Origin: Hemileia vastatrix
Lineage: Eukaryota > Basidiomycota > Pucciniomycetes > Pucciniales > Zaghouaniaceae
Reading direction: 5' to 3'
DNA: 64,000 nt
NCBI GenBank assembly: GCA_030280995.1
Contig: JASXTE010000015.1
Coordinates: 19,047,001 to 19,111,000 of the forward strand
Part shown: piece by piece, positions 22,243 to 33,546 of the stretch
How the letters are laid out: each line of letters starts with the position of its first letter
Position numbering within the stretch: position 1 is the stretch's first letter
The notes under the pieces: generated by a model
What the model was told of the DNA's origin: nothing
Databases searched by the model: none
The model's input: only the letters and a program-made list of their open reading frames with translations
Translations under genes and position numbers: made by a program

Positions 22243-23725
22243 TACTATGGTAACTCCACTATAGGATTGTAGGAGAGCTCTTTCAATAGCTTTTTAGCAA
22301 TTTTTAGCAAGGTCAGTGGTGTTGTTGTTGAACTAACCTTTTTTTTCTGGCAAAAGTCACATTCTGCTACATAGCGCTGGATTTATGCCTACATGGACTT
22401 CCAGAAAAATCTTCAATTCACCAGCTTCAAAATATTCAGAGGTGCTGGCTGTCCTGCCATTGGGGAGTCATGCCTTGATTTAATACCTGACTCTTGAGCC
22501 CTTCATCATTTGGCACCACTATCCTCCCATTCCAATATGGTGCTTCCCCTTCTAGGTGATACTCCTCCAATCCTTTTCTCACTAGTAATTCCCTTGATAA
22601 AAGCACCATCACCATCTCCTGAATTCACTAATACTTTTCCTGCCCCCTCACCCACTAAAACAAATTTTCATTAGACAATTCCACCTCATCTAGAACTACC
22701 CCCTCTTCAAGGTCCCCCTTCAATAGTGTTGCACCAACAGTATGTAGCTGCTCTGGTTCTGGGGGAAAGTCTGGACGTTGTTACAGCACATCTGGTTTTC
22801 CACTTTTCTTCCCTGGGCTTAATTAAACCATAAAATTAATGCTACCTAGCAGTTCTTCCCAGAGTGCTTACTGGAGAGTCAGCTTTTTTGTGGTCAGGAA
22901 GGTTTCTAAATTTTTATGGTCTGTGTAAATAATGTCTTTAACCAGTGAGGTCCTCCTTCCAAATAGTGACTCCAGGTACGCACTGCTTCTACTAGTGCCA
23001 ATAACGCCTAATTGTATATTTTATAGTTTAGTTTGGCTCCTAGCAGTGTTTGTGACAAATATGCTACAGGGTGCTGGAAATTTTCAGAATTGTGTTGGGA
23101 TAATACTGCACCTAGTCAAAATATGAGCAGTTTCATTCCAGAAAAAATAGCTTTAATAAGTCAGGGATTGCAAGAAGAGGGGAGGTCACAAATTGTCTTT
23201 TCAGGTAGCTAAAAGCAGCTTATTGGTTACCTATCCAGATGAAATTGGCTTCCTTCTTTGTGAGGTTGTGCAGTGGTTGGTAAATGTGGTAGTAATTCTC
23301 AATAAAATAGCATTAAGAATTTTCAAAGCTTAGGAATGACTGGAGCTCTTTTACTGATGCTGGTGTCAGCCATTCTGTTACTGCCTTTACATTTCCTGCC
23401 CCATTTGAACCCTATTATTTGAAATGATTATACCCAGGTAGGTTATTTCACTCACTTAGAAGACACATTTCTCCAGTTTCAATCATTCTTGGGCCCCCCT
23501 AAAGTGCTGAAAACAGTCCTTCACATGTATCTGGTGCTCTTCAATTAATCTGGAATAAATCAAGATTTCATCTAGGTATACCACCACATATATCCCTATT
23601 CTGTCTCAAAATATTCTGTTGGTGATTTGTTGGAAAGTGGAAGGTGAATTACATGGACCAAATGGAATTACCAAATATTCAAAATGACCATTTTTGGTGC
23701 AGAATTCCAGTTTGTGTTCATAACC
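22243..23725 (-). pseudogene. G5 RT palm to integrase zinc region, decayed
   Basis: No long ORF remains, but minus-strand fragments are legible. Near 23540-23700 there is HFEYLVIPFGPCNSPSTFQQ and YLDEILIYS, the RT catalytic box with YLDE for YLDD. Near 22330-22360, CDFCQKKKV is the end of an integrase HHCC zinc domain. RNase H should lie between but I could not read its motifs with confidence. Confidence 0.65.
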
Positions 23726-24667
23726 TTATTTCACACATATTTTGTGATAACCTTCCCTAGGATCTAGGGATGTCAATATCTCTGCACCTTGAAGACTATC
23801 AATTAGCTCACTAGTCAAAGAAAGGGGATATCTGTTCTTTACCCTCAGCACATTTAACCTTCTGAAATCTATACAAGGTCTTAATGACTCATCCTTCTTT
23901 CCTGAAAAGATCACATGGGCAGCCCAGGGAGATTTTGATTCTCTGATGAAACCATTCTTTAGATTTCCGTCAATAATCTCCTTCAGCACTATAGACTCCA
24001 TGATTGGTAGTGTGATTATGTGACTGAATTGAGGGATTGTTCCTGGCATCAGATCAATGGCAAAGTCATATGGTTGATGGGGTGGAAGGGTCTTGACTTT
24101 CCCATCTTTAAACAGTGGTAAGAACTCCCAATAAGCTTCAGGAATCATCTCCTTGAGGATTTTTGTTGGATTTGGGGACTGGACCTTGGCAGCAATCTTG
24201 GCAGATATGTTCCAAGCTGTTGTGTCACATTCCATGTTCTCCTCTTCCTCCAGTGCCCCCTCTAAGTCCTGAAACTTAGCATCAGGAAAAAGTGTCAGTT
24301 CTTGCAGAAAGTTTACTGATGATAATAAAACACCAGGAGACTCTCTGGGAAGGGCCCCTGACTCCTGAAGAGGGAAGGGGAAAAATGCTTTCTCTGCGCC
24401 ATCCACATTTCCATCTCCTTCTTTCCCCCATGTTTGTTGCACCTTCTCCTCTTGTTGGTGTGCTTCATCTCCCCTCTTGCCCTCTTTTGTGCTCCCCATT
24501 GGTGACCCATCACCAGCCTTCTTCTTAGAATCAAGAGGAAGCATCAGTTCTGGAAGCAAGTCAACTGACAATAACAAAACATGAGAAGACTCTCCGGGAT
24601 AGGCCCCTGACCCCTGAAGGGGCCAGGGCGCCAATACTTTAATTCCAGTATCCCTTTTGCTTCTCAT
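23726..24667 (-). pseudogene. G5 protease-RT linker and RT fingers
   Basis: A 313-residue open segment. The first half is a Gly/Glu/Ser-rich linker containing an internal duplication, visible as VLLLSVDLLPELMLPLD and VLLSSVNFLQELTLFPD. The second half is RT: PPHQPYDFAIDLMPG, NGFIRESKSPWAAHVIF, LRPCIDFRRLNVLRVKNRYP and LTSLDPREGYHKICVK. The stop at 23726 precedes PFGPCNSPSTF, where the family normally continues. The duplicated linker segment is unusual. Confidence 0.85.
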
Positions 24668-24679
24668 CTGAACCTTCTT

Positions 24680-25110
24680 TTACTTCCAATTAATATGTGG
24701 GTTATATTGGTCCAGCCATGTCATCCCCAATACCATGTTGTACTGGTCCTTTAGGTTTGTTGCATATGCCCTGCACTGAGACTCCCTTCCATCACACCAG
24801 AATCTGAAAAGAACCTTCTCTCTTTCTTCTCCTCCCCCACCTGGGGATCCATCAAACATAATTAGACGCCCAGGGTGGTCCAATTTTTCTTTTTTTTCTT
24901 TTTATTTCTCTGTAAAAACTTGTTAGAAATAAAAAATTCTGTGGCCCCACAGTCCATTAGGGCTTGTATATTTGTTGTGGAGTCAAGGGTCATTAAAGGC
25001 AAGTTCAGTACAATACAATTATCATTCACTTCAATTGGCTTAAATGCTGATTACTCCTCTACTAAATCTACCCCATCCTTCCATTCTAACTTGCTCTAGG
25101 AGGGCACAAC
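24680..25110 (-). pseudogene. G5 aspartic protease
   Basis: The minus strand shows IQALMDCGATEFFISNKFL near 24930-24985, the retropepsin active site with DCGA where DSGA or DTGA is usual. At 24680-24740 it shows LGMTWLDQYNPHINW, the typical end of the domain. At least one stop or shift lies between them. The Ser/Thr-to-Cys change next to the catalytic Asp would probably impair the enzyme. Confidence 0.75.
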
Positions 25111-25112
25111 CT

Positions 25113-26054
25113 TTACTCCTGTGCAATGTCTTTAACCTGCACCTTTCCAGAGCTATCTTCCACTTCACTAACCCTTATTTTCCCTCTGCACTCCCTTTCC
25201 AGATGACCACTGCTCCCACATCTGAGATACAGTCCTTTACTCATGCCTCTCTGATATTCTTCATCAGGTAACCTTTTCCTCCCACTAACGCCACATGCAT
25301 TTGCTGAATCAATGTCGATGGCATTTGTGTCCCTGGTTCTAGCTCCGCTTGATGAAGCACAGTTGTGCCACTGACAAGCGCCACTCCAGCCATCCATTCA
25401 ATGGTGCATAAATTCATTATTGACTTGGATCGCCATATCCATGAGTGCTTGGAGGGAGGTTGGACAAGGGTGACTGATTAGGCTGTTCCTAATTTTTTGT
25501 GAGAGCCCATTCCTGAAGTGAAACATGAGTCCTCCTTCTCCCCATGTTGTGACATAGCTTCTGTAGCCCTGGAAATCTGAAACACACTCAGAGAAAGAGT
25601 GTCTTTGTTGTAACTGATTGAGCAAATGCTCTGAAGTTGTGGCCACATGGGGGTCACCAAAGGCTAATTCAAATGCTGTCATGAATTAACAGAAGTTTGT
25701 TTATGACTTGCCATTTCCAAGGAGCTCCTTTGTATATGGCCTTGCCCATTGTGCTGCCTCATCTGTGAGTTAAGAGATTTCAAATTCAATTTTTGATTGC
25801 TCATCTAAGAACTGATGATTGTTGAGAAGGACATAAAGGTTTACCTGCAATGAATAATGATCAGCACGGTGGCCTTTTTTTCCATCAAAGTTTTCCAGGA
25901 CTGCAATCTTTGGGCCTATCACTGCTGGCCCTGGTGTGGTGGGAGGTGCCTGTGCTTTGGCTTCAGCAGTGTCCAGCTCCGCTTCAGTGGGGACACAGTA
26001 TGAGGGCCTTTCTTCTGCTAAATGTTCCATGAGCCTAGCATTTTGTTCTTGCAT
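25113..26054 (-). pseudogene. G5 Gag with zinc knuckle
   Basis: Three open pieces: 25770-26054 (PKIAVLENFDGKKGHRADHYSLQVNLY), 25398-25682 (ELAFGDPHVATTSEHLLNQL, FRNGLSQKIRNSLI) and 25113-25397. The last holds LRCGSSGHLERECRGK, a CCHC knuckle in which the first Cys appears replaced by Tyr. The order and motifs match Retrotrans_gag proteins of fungal chromoviruses. The pieces are separated by stops. Confidence 0.82.
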
Positions 26055-26133
26055 TTCAGCAAGGGTTGCTACATCAGGTTGACCTGGCAGATTAATTTTT
26101 CATTAGTAGTGCACCAATTAAGAGCAGAAAAAA

Positions 26134-27131
26134 TTTTAGGACCTGAGAAGGTGGACTACTACTAGCGCTGACAATAGTCTTAAATGGGACTGACTATGCT
26201 GGTACAGTAGTGAGGCTAACTAGAATGACTATGATGGGGCTGCCAACAGTGAGGGAAGACGTGAGTGACTCTGCTAATGTAGCAGTGAGACTAGAGAGTA
26301 ACTGAATTACTAAGTAAGTTGTCTGATGAGGAGTGCTCCACAGTGCTTGCCCCCTATAACCCCCTTATGCAATATCCACCCTTCCACCTCTTTACAATGC
26401 ATAGCACCCATAGTGCTCCTCCTCCTCACTCTTCACATGGTGATAATTCAGCCAACAATTTCGCCCCCACGTCGTGCTGATGATGTGGATGGGTATTCTG
26501 AAATGCACTCCACCACATTGGCTGTTTGCTTCCCACAGTATCCAAGGTAAGTTTTTTTTCTTATCTCTCATCTTATGCAGCCTTGCCTCCCAATATAAGT
26601 GCCAAGGCTTACTCTTGCACGCGGTGTTATGTTTCACTTTGCTTTTCACACTGCCACTACAACAAATTTTTGTTTTGCCTTGGGGCGCAACAAAGGTGCA
26701 ACAATCACGCAACAGTTATGCAACAATTATTTTTGGCACTTAAAGGTCTTAGGTGGGTCTTAAGTGCAAAATTAATTGTTTTGTAAATGTTGCATAATTG
26801 TTGTACCCCATGGAAAAACAAACATGTGCAGTAGTGTGCTCACTTGTCACCAGAAAGTTGACCTTTTCTCCTGTTATGGACAATACAAACCCCGACCCAA
26901 CTAAATCTTTAATTATATGTGATTGCTCAAGGTGCAGCAGGTTCATGGTACTTAACAAAGCTAGTGAGGACATAAGTTGAGAGATAAGAAAAAAAACTTA
27001 CCTTGGATACCGTGGGAAGCAATCAGCCAACGTGGCAGACTGCATTTCAGAATACCCAATCCGCATCGTCAGCACGACGTGGGGGCGGAATCGTTGGCTG
27101 AATTATCGCCGTGTCAACCCAAGTCCTTACA
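26134..27131 (-). repeat. G5 5' LTR, split by foldback element
   Basis: Segments 26134-26435 (302 bp) and 27117-27131 (15 bp) together give 317 bp, identical in length to the other LTR. The join reads TTCAACCCAAGTCCTTACA, matching CTCAACCCAAATCCTAACA in the left LTR. Confidence 0.88.
26436..27113. mobile_element. 678-bp foldback/MITE in the G5 LTR
   Basis: Long terminal inverted repeats of about 142 bp (26436-26577 and 26972-27113), beginning CATGGTGATAATTCAGCC and, inverted, CACGGCGATAATTCAGCC. The flank is a 3-bp duplication TCA (26433-26435, 27114-27116), and removal restores the LTR exactly. The middle has further inverted arms around GCACTTAAAG/CTTAAGTGC near 26750, so most of the element can fold back. 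There is no transposase ORF, so it is non-autonomous. A 3-bp TSD occurs in the PIF/Harbinger and CACTA superfamilies, but TCA is not the usual TWA and the ends are not CACTA, so I leave the superfamily open. Confidence 0.88.
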
Positions 27132-27925
27132 CCTTTGTTGTGCTTGCTGCAAAATGAGACAACTGCTGCATTACTGCAAGATGTGTACCACAGTTAGAAA
27201 GAAAAATGATTTAATGTTATGAAAAGAGGATGATAAAGTAATAATATCATCATGGTTTCTTGTAAAAACTGGGAGATCATGAAAAGTTAGATGTGAAGAT
27301 AAATTATGTAAGCAATATCCAGTGTAATAAAGTCATTAGTTACTTTTAACAAATGAGTTTATTGAATCAGAGTTTCAATCATGGTAATTATTTATTACTT
27401 AGTTCTTGAGACAGTATTTGAGAGCAATATTGTTTTATTTTCATTGAAAAAATATAACCAAGGGAAATAAAAAGAAGATTAAAAAAAGACAAATAAGTTG
27501 CCCATGGAAGGATGTGTGGATGAGGTATTATAAATAAAATTGAAAATAACAAAAATAAGTATGTTAAAATAAAATTTGGGAAACCAGGACATTCAATGCG
27601 ATGAATGCACACACGTCTTGCTCAGTATCAAATCAGATTTTTGTATGAAGCGGCAATATTCTTTTTTTGGATTACAGCCTGATAGTAGGTGCTAGCTACT
27701 TTTTTGAAGCAGATTAAAATTACAAACCAATCCAAAAAAAACATCACTTATATTACTCAAAGCTGGTAATGGATAAGTTCTGAGATGAATCAAGAATTCT
27801 TTCAAGTAAGATACCGAGATTTAATGGCGGACTGGGAAACAAGAATAGTTATCAGTTTGTAAGTGCAAATAAGCGATTGTTTGTTTTCTCGCAATACTAT
27901 CAATGAGGATTACGTTCCGATATTA
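27132..27925. other. Intergenic region between G5 and the F-box gene
   Basis: About 800 bp, no supported gene. The part after about 27600 is the likely 3' flank of the minus-strand F-box gene. No terminal repeats seen. Confidence 0.5.
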
Positions 27926-29223
27926 TCACTTCCACGTGCAAGTGTCAGCAACATTTTTTCGCGGAGAATACAAGCTAAATGACCTGTCAATCCGCGAGTA
28001 CAAAGGACAACATTTAAGAGCTTCCTTCTCATGATCAGGTCCGAACTCTCCAAAGTCACACTCAAAATCAAATTCAAAACTAGTCAATGATTTTTCAAAC
28101 TTATGGATGAACTTGTGAACATCCGAATACGTAAAATTATAGCAATTAGAAAGTTCAACACTAGTGAGGCTACCTTTCCATTCGATGTTGTTCCAAGTAT
28201 GATCAACACAGTCTGCGTTGAACAATTTCAGTGAATCGAGATGGATGAGATTGGATAAGTGTAGTGAGAGAGAAGAAACCCGCGAGGTTGAATTAGAATC
28301 ATTTTTGAGAGGTCTCGGGGTGTCAGAATCGATGGCGCCGCAGGTCAAAGTTTTAAGATGTGGCATGTTTTTGATCACATTCGCTACTAATTGTTCAGCG
28401 AGTGGGCCGCTGGCATCAGGAGTAACCAAAGTAAGATGGACAAGATTTCTAAGATTCATCAATGGCCGAATGAATTTATCGGTTGGTGTTAGATATTCAG
28501 GTGTTGAGGTAGATGAGGCTTCCCAAATACTAGACTTGGTTGAATACAGATCAATATTAAGATTTCTGATGTTCACGCACAATTTCAGGACTTCAAGTAA
28601 TAATGTCGAACGATGCTCTTCATCATAACACTTCTTTATTTTACTGTGTAGACCTTCCAAAGGACAAATATCAACAATACACCAGCTCAGACTGCAAATA
28701 TGCTGAGCTTGACGGGGTAAAACAACTTTGACAAGGGTTTCTAAAGTTGATATTGGTGTCCTGTCAAGTTCCAAATACTATTTCGAATAAAGGGCAAAAC
28801 ATGTAAAAGGAAGGTTTAAAGCAGGAAAAAAATCGTCACACATTGAAATACGAAATGACGCACAACCCACAAGTAAGGTACGCACAATTGATAAAAGTTG
28901 CGATTCATAAGGGAAAGGTTCTTAAGGTGGCGTCGCCTCGACTCTTCGTAGGAAAGATTAGCCTTATCATTCGCTGAAAAATATGAATCATCATTGTCAA
29001 TGATCTCAATGATCATTTCTTTGATTTCGTCTGGCAAGTTAGCAAGACAAGGCTTGAAGGACACTGGATGACCATTTCCAGGCATAGCGGTAGAAACTGA
29101 GACTGGTCTTTCAGAGGTGCCAGTCTGCGTGGCTGGGGACAAAGAATCAGTATCTTTAAGCGGTGAGGTTGGCTTGGAAGTGATTTTAAAAAATCTTGAA
29201 GAGTTTGTAAAAGTCAAAAACAT
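27926..29223 (-). CDS. F-box-like, leucine-rich-repeat-type protein
   Basis: Two exons on the minus strand. Exon 1 starts at ATG 29223 and, after a Ser/Thr/Pro-rich leader, has an F-box-like segment: LPDEIKEMIIEIID, then HLKNLSLMNRNFYQLCVPYLW, the helix-helix pattern that binds Skp1. Exon 2 begins at 28777 (YLELDRTPISTLETLV) and runs to TGA 27926. It has Leu-rich stretches resembling degenerate repeats (LKLCVNIRNLNIDLYS, MNLRNLVHLTLVTPDA, MPHLKTLTCGAI, LIHLDSLKLFNADC). The intron ends TAG at 28778; its donor is uncertain between 28839 and 28866. Such proteins select targets for SCF ubiquitin ligases, and the class is expanded in rust fungi. Base composition is less AT-rich than the surroundings and the frame is intact, so this is the best host-gene candidate. 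A Copia LTR begins 41 bp upstream. Confidence 0.75.
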
Positions 29224-29263
29224 GCGTCCATCTAACAATTTATTGTTATGTACTTAAATCATA

Positions 29264-29411
29264 TGTACTTAGCGAGTTAGTATTTATACCTGTAGAGACG
29301 CGTACACTTAACTCCGGTTTCTCTCGGAGTAGTGTATCTGATCCTGTCTCTATAGGTTATGGGCTATCCCGCTTATTGACGCAGATCCCTTGCTGTACTG
29401 TGCTAGTCACA
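29264..29411 (+). repeat. C1 5' LTR
   Basis: Starts TGTACTTA and ends near GTCACA. It shares GTTAGTATTTATACC, GTGTATCTGATCCTGTCTC and neighbouring blocks with 57275-57437. Confidence 0.8.
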
Positions 29412-29514
29412 CACAAAAGCATTGTAATATTCTTGTCTGAGTTTTTCCTCTTGAACCCCGCTTTGATAGCATTATCATCCAACCCAACAACTCTCCCGCA
29501 ATCTTCCTAATTGG

Positions 29515-30396
29515 ATGACCCCTCCTCCTTGCATCAATACCCCTGATCCTTTCAAACCCAAACCAAAACTTCAACACAATTGCCCTTTCCTCCAATGGGA
29601 AACAAAACCAGCTTTTTCTTCCAATTCATCTCAACCAACACCATCTTCCTCTACTTTGCCACACAATTCTGAACAAGAATCTAACCCTACCCCTGAACCT
29701 TTTATCTCTAACACTCCCTTACTGGAATCCTCCCACACTGCCCAAGGAAACTCACCTGATTCTCCTTCTAACTCTGAAATGTCAAGTTCATCAACAAATA
29801 ATTCAATGTCTTTGGCTGAACTTTCCCCGCCCGATAACTACTGAGGTGAATTGAGCCACATCTACATGGGTACAGTTTTCAATGTGGCCACAAAAATAGA
29901 AAAGCTGGATGCTGAGGGTTCTAACTGGCAAGATTGGCAAAAACTCATGTTGGTCACCATGTGCCAGTGGGTAGGTTCTACTAGGTATGCCACTACAAGT
30001 GTTTTATTAAATACAGCTATTACCAAGTTCAAAGATCAGCTCACCTGGACTGTCATCTTCAATTCAATACCAGGTAAACTTCAAGCGGAAATCAATGAAA
30101 ATTCATCTTGCTACACGGCTTTTCAAACTCTAGCTCACAAATTTGAAGCTTCAACACATACCTCTCATGCATCTTTATTCAGGGAATTAATTGCCATCTG
30201 CACAAGCTCCTTCACCACTATGTCTTCTCACCTCTCAAAAGTTGATTCCATCCTTCAGAAGATCAAACAATCTAACTTTTCTTTCTCAGATGATACAGCC
30301 AAATCAGTTTGGGCACATGTGCTTATACCCAATAATGCAAATGAAATTTTCCATGTGGTAAATTGTCATTTTGAAATGCAATTGGTCACTACTTAA
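29515..30396 (+). pseudogene. C1 Gag
   Basis: ATG 29515 begins a Pro/Ser-rich N-terminus of about 109 residues. One TGA (29842) then interrupts the same frame before the Copia Gag core: KLDAEGSNWQDWQKLM, WTVIFNSIPGKLQAEI, FQTLAHKFEAST, MSSHLSKVDSILQKIKQ. This pattern fits the UBN2/Gag-polypeptide family of Copia elements. The frame ends at 30396. Downstream, CFTCSCTKHFLSC (about 30569-30607) looks like a damaged zinc knuckle that lacks the Gly-His pair. Confidence 0.82.
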
Positions 30397-30666
30397 CCTT
30401 CAAATGAGTCTATGGTGAAGGTGCTCAACCATGCAGCTTCGGCAATTACTATTACAAACAATGTACCCATGTTGACTGCTTTGCACACCAACGTCCAGGC
30501 ATTTGCTTTCCAAAAAGGGAAAATGGACTCATACCTCCTTCCATATGCAAGACCTAAGGAAAATACTTGTTTCACTTGCTCCTGTACAAAACATTTTTTG
30601 TCTTGCTGATACAATCCGGATTGTCCTGCCTTTAATGCCAAAGTCTGGGCACTCAGAGAAGCTAAA

Positions 30667-31065
30667 TTGAAATTAGCTAGACCCATAATGGAGAAATTGA
30701 TAAATCAAAGTAGAAAGTCAAGGAACAAGATACTGTCCTCTTCATCTGCATGCTTTACCAAACTCAATTCCACTACTATTGAAGCATTGGCCACCACACT
30801 AGATGGTGTTGACCTAGGCAAAGATGAATGGCTGGTGGGAAACTTACTGGAATTAGATGTTTGTGTGATTGATTCAGGAGCCACTCACCATGTTACCCAA
30901 AATGTAGGTCTCTTAATTAACTTTAGAGAGATATCACCAATAAAAGTTAATGTGGCAACTGACGGTTCCCTGGCTTTCATTACTGGCTATGGCAACATGC
31001 TCATTTCTGGCATTAAAGGAGAAGTAATTGTATTACACAATGTGTTTTATTGTGACAAGTCTTGA
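30667..31065 (+). pseudogene. C1 aspartic protease
   Basis: Contains VCVIDSGATHHVTQNVGLL, the Copia-type retropepsin active site (DSGATHH), followed by VATDGSLAFITGYG and VIVLHNVFYCDKS, the usual rest of the domain. It ends at TGA 31063 where the family normally continues with NLLS-type sequence. Confidence 0.87.
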
Positions 31066-31379
31066 CATACTTTAATTTCATTATATGATCTTTTTAGCAA
31101 AGGTTTTGAAATGACTTTTGATTCCAATAATAATGTGGTTTTCTCTAAAGATTCTATTCCTCTTTTCATAGCAGTTATTTTCATGAAAAACAAAAATGGT
31201 CTATAAAAATTAAAAAAGTTGTAGATAAAAACAATAAAAATGCAGATAATATATCAAAGAGCAAAAATATGTTTTCTCCTATTAAAAGCAATGTAGACTG
31301 TTTTGTTTCTTCTTTGTCTCATGTTTCAATGGCCCCCTTTGTTTCTCTTCCAGAGCATTCAAAAATACCTTATCCCCCA

Positions 31380-32333
31380 GCTAAACCACATTCACTTTTA
31401 TTCTGGCATCAACAACTAGGTCACACAAGCATACAAACTCTTAAATGAATAATTAAGGTGCAGTGTTGGGATGACATTCCAGATGAAATCCCTATCAAAA
31501 AATTCTTTTGTGATGTTTGTACTGTGCCCAAGGGAGTTCACCATTAGACTACACTTTTATCAAATCAGGATTTTAAATTTATGGAACTTGTAGTATCTGA
31601 CATGATAAGTCCTTTTCCAGATATCACATCCACTGGTGAAGTGTTTGCATTTCTTTTCCAGGAACAATTCTCAATGTATGGCAAAGTTCATATCATCAAA
31701 TCTAAAACAGAAGTCCTAGATGCTTTCATTGCCTTCAAAAACAGGTTGGAAAATCTGACTGAACAAAAGATCAAATTCCTCTGAACTGACAATGGTAATT
31801 AATATTATAACAAATGCTTCAGTAATTTTTTGAATTCAGCCAGAATCATCCATGAACACTCTATGCCCTATCACCACAAGCAAAGTGTAACTGTGGAGAG
31901 ATTCAATAGAGCCATAGGTGATATGACTTGTGCTATCTTAGTTGGTAGAAGTTTGGAAGCAAACATGTGGGGTTTTGCCTATCTATGGGCATCATACATC
32001 CACAATAAACTACAAAATTACAACACTAATGACAAGACCCCCTATAAATTCATATTTAACAAAAAACTGTCATTAGGTAATTTCAGAATTTTTGGGGAAG
32101 GGACTTATGTACATATTCCAAAAGAAAAAAGAAACAAACTAAATCATAGAAGCTTATGTTTTCAAGTAGTTGGTTATGCCAATAGAGGTAATGGTTGGAT
32201 CTTTTGGCACCCTGAAACAGGAAAGGTAGTTGCTTCTGCTATGGCAGAATATCCTGGGGAAATTTCAACAGGTATGAATTCCTCTTCTACTGTCAATTCT
32301 CAGAAAGGATCTCTTTTGTATATTCTGAAGTGA
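31380..32333 (+). pseudogene. C1 GAG-pre-integrase and integrase
   Basis: The sequence at 31390-31560 encodes SLLFWHQQLGHTSIQTLK and CDVCTVPKG, the HHCC zinc region. The core follows with MELVVSDMISPFPD (first Asp), a TDNGN box at about 31785, and SVTVERFNRAIGDM (catalytic Glu), then NKTPYKFIF-like and FGEGTYVHIPKEKRNKL motifs of the Copia C-terminus. Stops occur at 31446, 31782 and near 31800. Integrase preceding RT confirms the Copia order. Confidence 0.85.
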
Positions 32334-32448
32334 CTAATCCTTGGTCATTTCTCTTCTGAAGAGACCATTGAAGCACAAGATGCATTGGTAGACCATATTG
32401 AAGCAAATACCCAATCATTATCAGAACAACTACCTAATTCCTACATGC

Positions 32449-33546
32449 TGTTGTCTTCCAACATTGGCAGAGCCCTTTGTTGGTCTATTTGGTGTTGTTT
32501 TGATATGTCTTTAATGGAATTGTTTAATAACTGCATGTTTTTCTGAAATTATTTAGTGAATATTGGGACTTCAGGGATGTGGATACTACCATTGGATAGC
32601 CCCAGTTTTTCTCTATATTTTATGTCTTGTGAAATTTTTCAGATTTTAAGTATTTAAGGGATTATTTCTCATTTTTCATTTTAAAAGATAGCTGTTTAAT
32701 TTTGTTTTTTGCATTTTACGGGCTAACCTTAAGTCTTAGGGTTAAGTGCTTAGTACCATTAGAATGGGCTAATTTTTCTCTACATTTCATGTCTCAACGT
32801 TGTTATAGCCTTATTATGTGTTTTAAAGGTTTTAGTAGTTGTAGTAGATTTTTCTAAGTATTTTGGGTATTTTTGGAGTTTTTTGGTGGTTTTCTGGCTT
32901 CAGGGTGGTCCGGCTGCCACAGACAGGCCTCCCAATGTCGGGCAGACCACCTGCCTCAGTGCTAGAAGGCTGGGAAGCATTTCTAGAGGGGTTTTATGCA
33001 ATTTGGCACTCAGAAACACCAGATTTGTTGCTGTGCATGGGCTCTTAGATAGTGGTCTGTGTGTATATAGTGAATAAGACAGTTTGGGGAAACTTTAATT
33101 ATCAAAAAACCATACAGAGGTGATATACTTGTTCCTCACTCAGTTTTCATTGTTTTTTGGCCACAATTAGCTGTGTTTGTTGCAAGGTGAGTTCTTCATT
33201 TAACTTAACTTGGCAACTAGTTTCTCTGGTATAGTCTTGCAAGCTATATCAAGTATTATTGCTGTCTCTGGTGTGGATTTTCAGCCTACATCAAGTATCA
33301 TTGCTTTCTCTGGTGTGGACATTGGTCTACATTTCAGTTCTTTGGTTTGGTAGTCTGTCTAGAGAATACTTTCTTGTCTGATCAGGCAGTCAAGTGTGTT
33401 TGAAGAGGGGCTTTAGCAACAGGAACCAATTTACTGTAGCAGGTAAATCTCACTTTATTTTTCTTAAGGGACAGTGGATTTTCTCTCTGGGTTTTCTCCA
33501 ACTCCCTTGGTCAAGGCCTATAGCTAGTACTATAGGATTTTCTACA
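32449..33546 (-). repeat. Solo LTR of the G4 family inside C1
   Basis: Reads TGTTGTCTTCC to GGATTTTCTACA, the reverse complement of the G4 LTR (1098 versus 1094 bp), with no internal sequence. Solo LTRs arise by recombination between the two LTRs of one element. It separates the integrase end from the RT of C1. The 5-bp flanks (CATGC and GCACA) do not match. ORFs inside it are LTR shadows. Confidence 0.9.

Larger units (their letters stand above)
20913..27131 (-). mobile_element. G5: old chromovirus (Ty3/Gypsy), heavily decayed
   Basis: Minus-strand element with Gag, zinc knuckle, protease, RT, integrase and chromodomain remnants between two LTRs that are each 317 bp once the inserted foldback element (26436-27113) is removed from the right one. 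The LTR ends are TGTTAGGA and TCCTAACA, a perfect 8-bp inverted pair. The LTRs differ more than those of any other element here, and no TSD is recognisable (AGCTG versus CCTTT), so it is probably the oldest full-length insertion. Codons differ clearly from G1-G3, so it is a separate lineage. Confidence 0.9.

Noticed and set aside
26326..27222. Several overlapping ORFs on both strands in the foldback element
   Set aside because: They follow from the inverted repeats; none shows a transposase motif.
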